From: Lutibacter citreus
GTDB lineage: Bacteria > Bacteroidota > Bacteroidia > Flavobacteriales > Flavobacteriaceae
NCBI RefSeq assembly: GCF_003260195.1
Contig: NZ_QEIH01000010.1
Location: 1 to 64,000 of the forward strand
Length of the DNA: 64,000 nt
Direction of reading: 5' to 3'
Position numbers and translations under genes: made by a program
Notes under the pieces: model-generated
The model's database searches: none
The model's input: only the letters and a program-made list of their open reading frames with translations
Told to the model about the DNA's origin: nothing
Part shown: piece after piece, positions 1 to 8,208 of the stretch
Layout of the letters: every line of letters begins with the position of its first letter
Numbering within the stretch: position 1 is the first letter of the stretch

Positions 1-83
1 GCATCTACTGTTTTGTGATTTTTCAATACTTCTTTTACGCAACGAAGTTTAAAATCGTAACTATACTTGACTTTTCTACCCAT
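1..83 (-). CDS. IS3-family transposase orfA, N-terminal fragment (window edge)
   Basis: The ATG at 81-83 (complement) opens a frame that starts MGRKVKYSYDFKLRCVKEVL and continues out of the window. The basic start and the helix-turn-helix-like pattern (YDFKLRCVKEVLKN) are typical of the DNA-binding first ORF of IS3/IS150-type elements, which is joined to orfB by programmed frameshifting in this family. Only 27 codons are visible. The gene points away from the McrB-like gene. Confidence 0.75.
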   Translation of the reverse strand, partial: MGRKVKYSYDFKLRCVKEVLKNHKTVD

Positions 84-126
84 AAATATACTCTCAAATA
101 GTGTCTAACTTTTTGGGGGCAGTTCA
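1..126 (-). mobile_element. IS3-family element, 5' end only
   Basis: Read on the minus strand this is the start of an IS3-type element: a terminal sequence beginning TGAACTGCCCCCAAAAAG (complement of about 109-126), followed by the beginning of a transposase orfA. The window cuts the element off at position 1, so its other end and target duplication are not visible. The assignment of the outer boundary at 126 rests on my recollection of how ends of this IS group look and should be confirmed against a complete copy. Confidence 0.7.
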
Positions 127-2038
127 TGAAAATGGAGGTTTTTTAACCGCAAAACTTCAAATAGTTGAAAATGGCTATTTGTTAATAAAAGGATCTTATC
201 TTTATAAAGAACCTAAACCAAGCTTTTTAACACATTCCTATTTTGAACTTATATCTACTTATTCAACTAGCGAATATGTTAATGATAGCACATTTAGCGA
301 ATTTTATATATTAAAAAAGGATATAATATTTAATTCTCCGTCGGCAGCTGCATCTATGGTGTTGAATAGAGCAGCAAATGGTCCAAATGAATGGAAATTG
401 GCAAATGGTACTAGACTTGTAGAATTTGAAAAAAAGTTTGATTTTACTGAAATTATAAATAAATTTTTAGAACAAGCCAAAACGACTAATTTAAAAACAA
501 AAAATTATCCAAAATCATATGATGAACTCAAAATTAAGGTGAGTTTTGGAGCAGGTAATCAGGCGAAAATTCCTTGGATAGCATTGTTAAAAGAACCCAA
601 TAGGGTAACCGAAGGTATTTATCCTGTATATCTTTATTTTAAAAGTATAGATAAGCTAATATTAGCGTATGGATTAAGTGAAACAACTAATCCAACAGCG
701 GAATGGAAAATTGATGAGCCAATTACTATTACTAATTATTTTTATAAAAACAACCTAGGAAAACCAGATAGGTATGGGAGTTCTTATGTGTATAAAGTTT
801 ATGATATTAATGAGCTCCCTGATGAAACCATTTTAAACGATGAGTTGGATATGCTATTGTCATTTTATAAAAATCAAGAAAACCCCATTAAAATAAATCC
901 TGAAATTGATAACTTAATTGAACAAGAAGACTTTGAGTTATCAAAATTTATTGAAGACACAAAAGCATCTGGTTTGCTATTCACAAATACGCTTCTTACA
1001 CGTTTTGTAAGTTCACTAATTACTAAACCATTTGTATTGTTGAGTGGCTTATCTGGTTCTGGTAAAACTAAATTAGCACAAACTTTTACAAAATGGGTAT
1101 GTGAAAATGACAAGCAATATTGTGTTGTTCCTGTTGGGGCTGATTGGACCAATAGAGAACCCTTATTAGGTTATGAAAACGCATTAAATAGTGCAGAGTA
1201 TATATTGCCAGAGAACGGTGCGTTGCAGTTAATTATTAATGCTAATAATAACATAAGTAAACCTCATTTTTTGATTTTGGATGAAATGAATTTAAGTCAT
1301 GTTGAGCGGTATTTTGCAGATTTTTTAAGTGTTATGGAATCTAAAGAAAATTTCAAATTACACAGTGAACAGGGAACTATTAAATCAACAGTACCGGCAG
1401 AACTTAGATGGCCAAAAAATTTATTTGTTATTGGAACTGTGAATATTGACGAAACTACGTATATGTTTAGTCCTAAAGTATTGGATAGAGCAAATGTGAT
1501 TGAGTTTAGAGTTCAAGAAGATGAAATTGAAAACTTTTTAAGTGCACCAAAAGACATTGATTTTAAAAATTTAATTGGCAATGGAAGTTCTATGGCTATG
1601 GACTTTATTAAAATGGCAAATAATGAAACCAATAGCACGATTTCACAAGAATTAAACGGGACCTTAGTTAAATTTTTCACTCAGCTAAAGAAAACAGGCG
1701 CTGAATTTGGATACAGAACAGCAATGGAAATTCATCGCTTATTTCATCAGTTAGAATTGGTAAATTCGGAATTAACAACCAATCAAAGAATAGACATTGC
1801 CATTATGCAAAAGCTATTACCGAAGCTACATGGATCTAGAAGAAAACTCTGTCCAGTGTTAGAGAATTTGGGAGGTTTATGTGTACAGGAAATAGATGTT
1901 AAAAAAGAGTTTTTTGAAAATAGTGCAGATTTAAACTTCGATAATGAGAACATTGTATATCCATTATCCCTTGAAAAGATAACCAGAATGTACAAAGGAG
2001 CCATAGATAACGGATTTGCAAGTTACGCTGAAGCATAG
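101..2038 (+). CDS. McrB-like AAA+ GTPase with N-terminal DUF4357 domain
   Basis: This is a 645-aa protein with an N-terminal DUF4357-like domain (residues about 10-105, containing SPSAAASMVLNRAANGPNEW) and a C-terminal AAA+ domain of the McrB type: Walker A GLSGSGKT (about 313-320) and Walker B FLILDEMNLSHVERY (about 389-403). McrB proteins are the GTP-driven motor of modified-DNA restriction systems and work with a McrC nuclease, which here would be the next gene, 3 nt downstream. The GTG start at 101 lies inside the terminal repeat of the neighbouring IS3 element, so the first eight or so residues are IS-derived. Either the IS supplies the start or the native N-terminus has been lost; the next in-frame ATG falls after most of DUF4357. 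The AAA call is strong, the exact start uncertain. Confidence 0.85.
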   Translation: MSNFLGAVHENGGFLTAKLQIVENGYLLIKGSYLYKEPKPSFLTHSYFELISTYSTSEYVNDSTFSEFYILKKDIIFNSPSAAASMVLNRAANGPNEWKLANGTRLVEFEKKFDFTEIINKFLEQAKTTNLKTKNYPKSYDELKIKVSFGAGNQAKIPWIALLKEPNRVTEGIYPVYLYFKSIDKLILAYGLSETTNPTAEWKIDEPITITNYFYKNNLGKPDRYGSSYVYKVYDINELPDETILNDELDMLLSFYKNQENPIKINPEIDNLIEQEDFELSKFIEDTKASGLLFTNTLLTRFVSSLITKPFVLLSGLSGSGKTKLAQTFTKWVCENDKQYCVVPVGADWTNREPLLGYENALNSAEYILPENGALQLIINANNNISKPHFLILDEMNLSHVERYFADFLSVMESKENFKLHSEQGTIKSTVPAELRWPKNLFVIGTVNIDETTYMFSPKVLDRANVIEFRVQEDEIENFLSAPKDIDFKNLIGNGSSMAMDFIKMANNETNSTISQELNGTLVKFFTQLKKTGAEFGYRTAMEIHRLFHQLELVNSELTTNQRIDIAIMQKLLPKLHGSRRKLCPVLENLGGLCVQEIDVKKEFFENSADLNFDNENIVYPLSLEKITRMYKGAIDNGFASYAEA

Positions 2039-2041
2039 AAT

Positions 2042-4318
2042 ATGATCGGGAAAAGTTCCATTGTAATAGCATTAGAGAATCTCGAAAAAGATTTAAAACT
2101 TTTTATTGATGATAGGAAGAATAATACTTTGTTCCATAGAGATGATGCAATTCAAAATAATGAAGCGCCTTATCAACTCCAAGAAGGAAATTTTTATGAT
2201 TATGAATTTAGCAATCAAGATTATTTTTTTCAACGAAGTGAAATTGTTCAACCACATCGTAGGAAAAGGTATTCAGGGCAAATAGCCCCAAATATTTATG
2301 TAGGAACCTTAACTCTTGACATATGTAAAGAAGGTATTGAAAAACCAATTGGAGAATTAAAATTAGAAGTACAATCAATAAAAGCGACCTATCGTGAAGA
2401 TTATAGGTATATGCTGGAAAGTATCACTGAAAAATGTACCGATTTAATTTTGCAATCAAATGCTCCAGTAAGCCATTCTTTTGAAACAGATTATGAAACA
2501 GATAGCAAAACATTATACCAGCGGTTTGCTTTCATAAAATCCATTATTCAATCGGATGATTTTGATGAAGCAATTCACAGAATAATTACTTCACCAACAA
2601 CAATTTGGAAGGAAAAAGAAGAGTTAGTAGATGTTAGGAAAATAAAGCGTTTTAATGCGACTGCTGTAAAACAGTTATTAAATGCTTCGAATAGATTACC
2701 TGTTGGATCTAGTCATCCATTAACTAAAAGAGGGCTTAGTACGGTTGCAGGTAAAATTAATTCCAATAAAAAAACGGAAAATGTAGACACTTCAGAAAAT
2801 AGGTTTATTAAACATGCATTGAACACTTTTTTAAAGTTTTGTATAGATATTCAAAAACATCCAAAAGCCACAGAAAGGTTACAAAAAGAAGCAGGAGCAG
2901 TCGTTTACATATTGGAAAGCCATTTACAACATAGTTTATTTAAACAAATATCTAGACCCGACACCTTAAAATTGAACAGCCCAATTTTACAAAGAAAAGA
3001 AGGATATCGTGAAGTGCTAAAAGTATGGTTAATGTTCGATTTGGCGGCTAAATTAATCTGGGAAGGTGGTGATGATATTTATAGTGGAGGTAAAAAAGAT
3101 ATTGCTACTTTATATGAATATTGGCTATTTTTTACGCTTCTTGATTTATTGAAGAAAAAATTTGAGATAGAACCAAAAGACCTCGAGAAATTAACCAATT
3201 TCAATTCAAAAACTAAAAACTTAAATCTTCAATTAAAGCAAGGTAAATTTACAGCACTTCAAGGAGTATTTACCTCTCATTCAAGAGATCTTAATGTGAA
3301 ATTTAATTATAATAGAAGTTTTTCGGGAGCATCAACATATCCAAATTCCGGAAGTTGGACCACAGCAATGCGCCCAGATTATACACTTTCATTTTGGCCT
3401 AAAGAAATTAAAGAAAAGGTTGCTGAAGAAACCGAGCAAATAGTACATATTCATTTTGATGCTAAATACAAAGTTAATGAGATTAAGGAAATTGTTGGAG
3501 ATAATTTAACTACAAATGAAGAAGAGATTTCAGAAGAAAAGCTAGAGCATAAAAAAGGAATTTATAAAAATGCAGATTTATTAAAAATGCATGCTTATAA
3601 AGATGCTATACGAAGAACGGGTGGTGCATATGTGTTATATCCAGGAACTGAGCAAACAACTAAAATGGGGTTTCATGAAATTCTACCTGGTCTTGGAGCG
3701 TTTTCTGTGAAGCCCTCAAAAACAAATGTGGAAACTAGTCATTTGGAAGCGTTCCTAGATCAAGTTATTGCCCATTTTATAAATAGGGCAACTCAGCGTG
3801 AAAACTTAGCCTCTAAAAGTTATGATATTCATAAATCAGATAATCTTAATAAACTTCAACAGCCAATACCAGAATATTTAAACAATAAAAAATTAATACC
3901 AGATGAAACCTTTGTTTTGGTTGGTTATTACAATTCGGAACAACAACATAACTGGATAAATTCTAAAAAACTATATAATTTTAGAATGGGGACAGGAAAC
4001 GGTTCCTTAATTTTAGATAAACAAACGGTATCAGCAAAATATTTGCTTTTACATGGAAAAGGTCAAAACTCCTCAAATGAGTTATGGGAAATAAAAAGCA
4101 AAGGGCCAAAGGTATATTCAAAAGATGATTTAATTAAAAGAGGTTATATAAATCCGTCCTCTGATAATTATTTAGTGATAGAAATTGAAAAGGTTGAAAT
4201 GAATATTTTTGGTAATCAGATTTGGAACTTTAAAAATTTGAAAAATTATAAAAAGGGAAGAGGTTCGTCGTTACCTTTTTCTTGCTCATTAATAGAGTTG
4301 ATGAAAAATATTATTTGA
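2042..4318 (+). CDS. DUF2357 McrC-like PD-(D/E)XK nuclease subunit
   Basis: The 758-aa product follows the McrB-like gene after 3 nt and is almost certainly its partner. The N-terminal half resembles DUF2357. Residues about 440-530 carry a PD-(D/E)XK-like arrangement: RPDYTLSFW, then HFDAKYKV, then LLKMHAYKDAIRR, the pattern seen in McrC-type nucleases. The pair would form a type IV-like restriction system in which the AAA motor loads onto modified or foreign DNA and this subunit cleaves. Its true target is unknown. No signal peptide or membrane segment is visible. It is followed by a strong terminator at 4497-4535. Confidence 0.75.
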   Translation: MIGKSSIVIALENLEKDLKLFIDDRKNNTLFHRDDAIQNNEAPYQLQEGNFYDYEFSNQDYFFQRSEIVQPHRRKRYSGQIAPNIYVGTLTLDICKEGIEKPIGELKLEVQSIKATYREDYRYMLESITEKCTDLILQSNAPVSHSFETDYETDSKTLYQRFAFIKSIIQSDDFDEAIHRIITSPTTIWKEKEELVDVRKIKRFNATAVKQLLNASNRLPVGSSHPLTKRGLSTVAGKINSNKKTENVDTSENRFIKHALNTFLKFCIDIQKHPKATERLQKEAGAVVYILESHLQHSLFKQISRPDTLKLNSPILQRKEGYREVLKVWLMFDLAAKLIWEGGDDIYSGGKKDIATLYEYWLFFTLLDLLKKKFEIEPKDLEKLTNFNSKTKNLNLQLKQGKFTALQGVFTSHSRDLNVKFNYNRSFSGASTYPNSGSWTTAMRPDYTLSFWPKEIKEKVAEETEQIVHIHFDAKYKVNEIKEIVGDNLTTNEEEISEEKLEHKKGIYKNADLLKMHAYKDAIRRTGGAYVLYPGTEQTTKMGFHEILPGLGAFSVKPSKTNVETSHLEAFLDQVIAHFINRATQRENLASKSYDIHKSDNLNKLQQPIPEYLNNKKLIPDETFVLVGYYNSEQQHNWINSKKLYNFRMGTGNGSLILDKQTVSAKYLLLHGKGQNSSNELWEIKSKGPKVYSKDDLIKRGYINPSSDNYLVIEIEKVEMNIFGNQIWNFKNLKNYKKGRGSSLPFSCSLIELMKNII

Positions 4319-4496
4319 TGAATTGGGTATTTTCTTGATTATTAGATAATGGGTTACGTTGTTTAATTTTTAGTCAATAACTGTAAAAAGTGATACAAAA
4401 AAAAATACATCGTTTACTTACATGATTAAAAATCTTAATTACACCTCAAATTAGACTCTTAGCAACCTTCAATTATTGAAAGATTAGTTATTTCTT

Positions 4497-4535
4497 ACTA
4501 CTCAAAAACTCCTTAAAAAGGAGTTTTTGAGTAGT
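4497..4535. terminator. perfect bidirectional terminator hairpin
   Basis: An 18-bp perfect stem (4497-4514 pairing with 4518-4535) with a 3-nt AAA loop is followed by a T-rich run on both strands. It sits between the rightward restriction pair and the leftward gene ending at 4589 and can terminate both. The right arm (4511-4535) recurs unchanged at 7146-7170. The rest of 4319-4588 holds no gene I can support. Confidence 0.85.
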
Positions 4536-4561
4536 ATTTTTTAATTTTTATTTCTTTATGC

Positions 4562-4577
4562 AACGATTACCATTGTT
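4562..4577. repeat. cassette-boundary palindrome, copy A
   Basis: The sequence AACGATTACCATTGTT is one of three sites matching AACGAT-N4-ATTGTT. It lies 12 nt beyond the stop codon of the leftward lipoprotein gene. The preceding TTATGC is shared with copy C. Confidence 0.6.
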
Positions 4578-4588
4578 ACAAGCAGTTT

Positions 4589-5356
4589 TTAATTTACATA
4601 TTCAAATATTGCAGAATAAGTATGTTGTTGAGAATGTTCTATCGAGACTTTAGTTACTGTAGCTGATGTTGGATAATTTTCGTTATCATACACATAATTG
4701 GAGTTAATTGTGAAAACAATTTCACCTTCTTCGTTTTTGTAAATAATCTGAGATGGGTTATTAACAGGGAATAACATCCTAGCCTGAGCAATTTCAGGAA
4801 CTTGTGGGTTGATTCCAAAATTTAATCGGACACCATCTAAAACATCGATAATTCCGGCAGCTTCTAAAGTATAAAAAAATGGATTATGTGTATCGTCATA
4901 CGAAATATCAGCTGTATAGATTTTTGTGGTATAGGTACCTGAAGTAATATTATATTCCTCTTCAAAAAAATTAATTTTTTTAGGGTTTCCGTTATCGTCA
5001 TAAACTATAACATCACCTGTTTCAAATGCATCATATGGGGATTCATATAAATCCAAAATATTGAGATTATCACCTCCTCCAGTGATATTAGTTAATTCGT
5101 CATTATTGCCATAGATAAATATTCGAGTTTCAACACCGTTATTTATCGTGTTTAATGAACCATCTGAAGAATACAACATTGAAATTACTCTATTTTCTTG
5201 AGGGTCTTGAGCTGAAATAATAGCTACAGAACTTATTAATTTTTTTTGAACATTTCCATTAGCTTTGTCAAAGTCCTCTGAAACTGAATCATCACTACAA
5301 CTAAATGTTAAAATTAAAGCACTTAAAAGAGAAATTGAATAAATAAATTTTTTCAT
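4589..5356 (-). CDS. putative lipoprotein, beta-rich, unknown function
   Basis: A 255-aa protein starts with a lipoprotein signal peptide ending in the lipobox LTFSC (Cys at residue 20) followed by SDDS, which suggests a Bacteroidota surface or periplasmic lipoprotein. The body is rich in short beta-strand-like stretches with Asn/Asp turns, e.g. YDDNGNPKKINF and YKNEEGEIVFT, recalling the YD/RHS-like or DUF4595-type lipoproteins common in this phylum. No catalytic motif is visible. It stands alone, flanked on the 3' side by palindrome A and on the 5' side by a diverged hairpin repeat at 5398-5478. Confidence 0.65.
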   Translation of the reverse strand: MKKFIYSISLLSALILTFSCSDDSVSEDFDKANGNVQKKLISSVAIISAQDPQENRVISMLYSSDGSLNTINNGVETRIFIYGNNDELTNITGGGDNLNILDLYESPYDAFETGDVIVYDDNGNPKKINFFEEEYNITSGTYTTKIYTADISYDDTHNPFFYTLEAAGIIDVLDGVRLNFGINPQVPEIAQARMLFPVNNPSQIIYKNEEGEIVFTINSNYVYDNENYPTSATVTKVSIEHSQQHTYSAIFEYVN

Positions 5357-5397
5357 AATTATTTTTTTGAATTTTTAATATGTATTGTTTTAAATTG

Positions 5398-5478
5398 TTT
5401 ACCATGAGTTTTTATATGATTTGTGCGACTGGAAATCAGAGAATCTTCGGAGGTAGCAAATTGTTAGCTGAATATTTG
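5398..5478. repeat. hairpin repeat H1 (diverged copy)
   Basis: About 80 bp resembling the closer pair at 7964-8042 and 15303-15381. Shared blocks include GATTTGTGCGACTG and a GCAAAT-TGTTAG segment that can fold back on GATTTG. It precedes (5' of) the leftward gene 4589-5356. Confidence 0.55.
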
Positions 5479-5542
5479 AAGTTTTTATAACCAACTCAAT
5501 AAAATAACCTCATCAAAAATAGAAATTTACCACGTAATTTTT

Positions 5543-5689
5543 TTACTTAGTAGCTCTGGATGATACCCAAAATAAGTAAAATGATAAGCCAATACATATA
5601 AAAGATATTTCAGGTTGATGTGCGAACCCTAGTATTCCCCCTAAGATAAATAAAATGACACCTAATATTCCTGCAAAATTTGATTCCAT
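5543..5689 (-). CDS. small membrane protein, 48 aa
   Basis: A 48-codon frame beginning MESNFAGILGVILFILGG and ending FYLFWVSSRATK is predominantly hydrophobic and can form two transmembrane helices (about residues 5-22 and 28-43) joined by a short polar turn (AHQPE). The ATG is preceded by an A-rich leader (AAAAAAAATGG context on the coding strand), normal for this phylum. I recognise no family. Its coding status rests on composition and placement in a gap within a row of leftward genes. Confidence 0.5.
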   Translation of the reverse strand: MESNFAGILGVILFILGGILGFAHQPEISFICIGLSFYLFWVSSRATK

Positions 5690-5715
5690 TTTTTTTAGTT
5701 TTTATTGTTTTTGGT

Positions 5716-5731
5716 AACGATTGTAATTGTT
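5716..5731. repeat. cassette-boundary palindrome, copy B
   Basis: AACGATTGTAATTGTT matches AACGAT-N4-ATTGTT and is followed by GTAA. It lies 54 nt beyond the stop codon of the leftward gene 5786-6007. Confidence 0.6.
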
Positions 5732-5785
5732 GTAAAAAGTAGAACTCATCCGAATAAGCACATTTTGCTTGAATTTAGATTTCAA

Positions 5786-6007
5786 CTACCAATTTTCCAT
5801 ATCGTTTTCATCCGCTTTTCGAATCAATAAATTTAAAAGATTTGATAAAATTTGACCATTTTTTCCATGAGCACTAACAATAGCTTCTTCTAAATCATTT
5901 CTATTTACTAAAAATCTTTCGTACATTTCTTGACTTCTATCTTCTGAATGTTCAACTTCATCTATCATAGTGTTAGTTCTTTTAATCAAATCATCAAATA
6001 ATCCCAT
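5786..6007 (-). CDS. hypothetical protein, 73 aa, coupled to EcsC-like gene
   Basis: A small acidic, probably helical soluble protein (MGLFDDLIKRTNTMIDEVEH at the start) with no signal peptide or membrane segment. Its start codon lies 1 nt after the stop of the upstream EcsC-like gene, so the two are almost certainly co-transcribed and translationally coupled, which suggests a functional pairing. I recognise no domain. Confidence 0.6.
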   Translation of the reverse strand: MGLFDDLIKRTNTMIDEVEHSEDRSQEMYERFLVNRNDLEEAIVSAHGKNGQILSNLLNLLIRKADENDMENW

Positions 6008-6008
6008 A

Positions 6009-6707
6009 TTATTTCTTATTTTTTAGTGTGTATTCTATAGATTCGTCAGATTCAAAATATTTTATAGCTGAACCTTTAAATTTTGTCATCGTGAAATAGT
6101 TAAATGTTCCTCCCACGGCTGCACCAACTCCCAATGGTATTAATCTACCTAAAGCAATTCCTCCTCTTTTTGCACCGTATTTTGTGAAAATAGTAGTTCC
6201 AACTCTTTGATTTATTTTCGCTAAAGTTTTACCGCTAACTTTTCTATTAAAAGTTGTTACTGCAACCTTTGTAGCAATTTTCTCTGTTGCTAATTTAGAT
6301 GCTTCAATAGCCCCGCACCATAATCCTAAAATTTTTACGAATTCCTGATTAAAATCAGAACGAATGTCTTTATCATTAATTAACGCAACACCGTAGCAAG
6401 TTGAAGCCATCCATCTCAACATTAAAATTAAATCGCCAGAAATTGTTCCAGTTTCTATTGCTATTTGAATACCAGTTCCAAGACCAGGGATGGTACTCGG
6501 TAAAGCACTTACAATTCCAATTGATGTATACTTATTTCTAATTCTATTTGTATAGATTTTTGAAAGCTCTTTTTTTGATTTATTTGGTTTTCCTTTTCTC
6601 AGTTCAGCTACGTCTTTTTCAACTGATTCGAAAGATGGTGACACAAAATTCACTACTTTCATAAAGTCAAAATCTTTGGTTATTTCTACTTCTTTGTTTT
6701 TTTCCAC
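6009..6707 (-). CDS. EcsC-like family protein
   Basis: The 232-aa product has the layout of EcsC-like proteins: a basic N-terminal region (KGKPNKSKKELSKIYTNRIR), then a Gly/Pro-rich segment ALPSTIPGLGTGIQIAIE (about 70-90), helical stretches and a Gly-rich hydrophobic segment near the C-terminus (GRLIPLGVGAAVGGTFNYF). EcsC-like proteins are membrane-associated and of unclear biochemical role. It heads a two-gene unit with the 73-aa gene 1 nt downstream. It is flanked 5' by a repeat-rich 520-bp spacer. Confidence 0.6.
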   Translation of the reverse strand: MEKNKEVEITKDFDFMKVVNFVSPSFESVEKDVAELRKGKPNKSKKELSKIYTNRIRNKYTSIGIVSALPSTIPGLGTGIQIAIETGTISGDLILMLRWMASTCYGVALINDKDIRSDFNQEFVKILGLWCGAIEASKLATEKIATKVAVTTFNRKVSGKTLAKINQRVGTTIFTKYGAKRGGIALGRLIPLGVGAAVGGTFNYFTMTKFKGSAIKYFESDESIEYTLKNKK

Positions 6708-7139
6708 GTTTTTTTTGTAAAAGATTTAATTAGTTAATGTGCAATATTTTTTTATCTACTTTTTGTAACGGTTATGTATAAGGGTATTGCGAATTTTTGT
6801 ACGAAGATTTTTCGTAAGAAAATCAGACGTAACAAAAGAGTACTAACCAGATTGTACTGACATATCCAATTCATAACTTTGTTGCTAACTTATAGGGAAC
6901 TTATGTTTATGTATTTTAGAATCATAAAAACTTACAATTGAAATTTATTAAAATTATTGAAGCAAAAATATATATCTAAAGTTATTATTAGATTTCACTA
7001 TTGAATTTGGCTTTTCTAGAAATTATTGTCAATGGCCGTTCTAGTATAAGAAAAGTAGGGCAGTTCAATATCCGCGAGGATTTCTGTAAGTTGGCTATTA
7101 CTAGCAATGAATTAATCTCTTAGTTACTTCTTAAAAATT

Positions 7140-7187
7140 AATAAACCTTAAAAAGGAGTTTTTGAGTAGTGTTTTTTTAGGTTTATT
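7140..7187. terminator. terminator-like hairpin sharing an arm with 4497-4535
   Basis: AATAAACCTTAAAAA (7140-7154) pairs with TTTTTAGGTTTATT ending at 7187, with one bulge. The loop and left arm contain 25 bp (7146-7170) identical to 4511-4535. It lies downstream of the leftward DUF2971 gene. Confidence 0.5.
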
Positions 7188-7196
7188 GACTTATGC

Positions 7197-7212
7197 AACG
7201 ATATCTATTGTT
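7197..7212. repeat. cassette-boundary palindrome, copy C
   Basis: AACGATATCTATTGTT matches AACGAT-N4-ATTGTT, is preceded by TTATGC as in copy A, and is followed by GTAAG. It lies 15 nt beyond the stop codon of the leftward DUF2971 gene. Confidence 0.6.
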
Positions 7213-7227
7213 GTAAGTAGTATTATA

Positions 7228-7929
7228 TTAAATTAAGGTTGCTTTTAATTTATATGTTTTTGGTATTTTCTCAATTTGATAAAATTTAATGTTTTTACTT
7301 TTAAGTGAATTTATTATTTCCTGTTTCTTATCGGAGCATATTCTAAGTCCAAAATAAATAGATTTAATGGCTAAAGGCGAGTAATTTATTTTACCTATCG
7401 TATTTGTTATTAATCTATATTCCTGTTCGTATTCCCATCTTTTTGACTTATTAAACCCCATTTTGTTTAATCTCTTAGAATTAGAACTGAAAAAATCTTT
7501 CCAATTGATTACTAATGGGGTTTTAGAATATGTGACGGAAGAATAATGTTCTATTTCCTTAATACTATTTAAAAGTATATTCAAGTCATATTCTATGCAG
7601 TACCCATTATGTTGATTTGCATAATGAGCCCAAAGTAATTCATCTATACTATTCTTTGATAATGAATACATTCCATTTCTATTATCAATTGACATTACTT
7701 TGTCTGTATTTTTATTTAAAAAATCAATATCTTTTTCTGAGTTTATCCCAAACCATCTAGCAATAAACTCAATTAACTTTATTACAGGTCGATTATCTAT
7801 TACAGTTTCAAAAACATCATTAAATTCTATTGGATTCGCAGACCAAAAGTTGTTTTCTAAAATTGAATTTATATCTCGCTCAAAAGTTTTGTCAAAAATC
7901 CCTCGATATTTATAAATGGTGTTTTTCAA
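7228..7929 (-). CDS. DUF2971 family protein
   Basis: A 233-aa protein with DUF2971 hallmarks: an N-terminal YKYRG followed by a segment on wrongly placed ENNFWSANPIEFNDVFE (about 27-43), then MYSLSKNSIDELLWAHYANQ (about 93-112) with the conserved W-HY and GYCIEYD, and near the end SIYFGLRI. The function of DUF2971 is not established; members are frequent in mobile and defence-associated regions. The only usable start is TTG at 7929, as an in-frame stop lies just upstream. It is bounded by palindrome C on the 3' side and hairpin repeat H2 on the 5' side. Confidence 0.75.
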   Translation of the reverse strand: MKNTIYKYRGIFDKTFERDINSILENNFWSANPIEFNDVFETVIDNRPVIKLIEFIARWFGINSEKDIDFLNKNTDKVMSIDNRNGMYSLSKNSIDELLWAHYANQHNGYCIEYDLNILLNSIKEIEHYSSVTYSKTPLVINWKDFFSSNSKRLNKMGFNKSKRWEYEQEYRLITNTIGKINYSPLAIKSIYFGLRICSDKKQEIINSLKSKNIKFYQIEKIPKTYKLKATLI

Positions 7930-7963
7930 ATAATTTATATTTTAATTGGATATCAAATTAACT

Positions 7964-8042
7964 ACAACGGTATTTTATAAGATTTGTACGACTGGAAAAT
8001 CAGAGATTTTTCTGCCGTTGCAAATCGTTAGTTGAATGTTTG
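7964..8042. repeat. hairpin repeat H2
   Basis: A 79-bp element about 89% identical to 15303-15381 by eye. The ends AACG and CGTT can pair, as can GATTTGT with GCAAATC, giving a long imperfect hairpin with a bulge, reminiscent of the structure of integron attC sites although the integron core consensus is not exactly met. Confidence 0.65.
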
Positions 8043-8124
8043 CCGCTTGTACTAGTTCAAATTTAAGCGTAAAATTGCAGTTTGTAACAAGCTTTTGCAA
8101 TCGCTAAATCAGGATTAATATACC

Positions 8125-8198
8125 ATGACACCTATAGAAGTACTTTAGTGAAAAATTAATCAATTTTTACTTGTTTTTTACCACAGTACTTTGTTGTA
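8125..8198. repeat. 74-bp repeat, copy 1
   Basis: Identical over 74 bp to 14427-14500. It contains AGTACT near both ends of an imperfect inverted repeat and ends in TTGTTGTA, which is also found beside palindromes B and C. It ends 10 nt before the stop codon position of the leftward gene 8209-9408. Confidence 0.8.
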
Positions 8199-8208
8199 GC
8201 CCGTTTTT

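Larger units (their letters stand above)
6708..7227. other. repeat-rich spacer without a gene
   Basis: No credible reading frame is visible. The stretch contains a TAACGGTT element at about 6766-6850 with an internal small hairpin (CGAAGATTTTTCG), a terminator-like hairpin at 7140-7187, and palindrome C at 7197-7212. The TAACGGTT element resembles one at about 14300-14360. Confidence 0.5.

Noticed and set aside
7700-7915. Open frame opposite the DUF2971 gene
   Set aside because: It lies fully within a recognisable gene on the other strand and has no domain or start signal.
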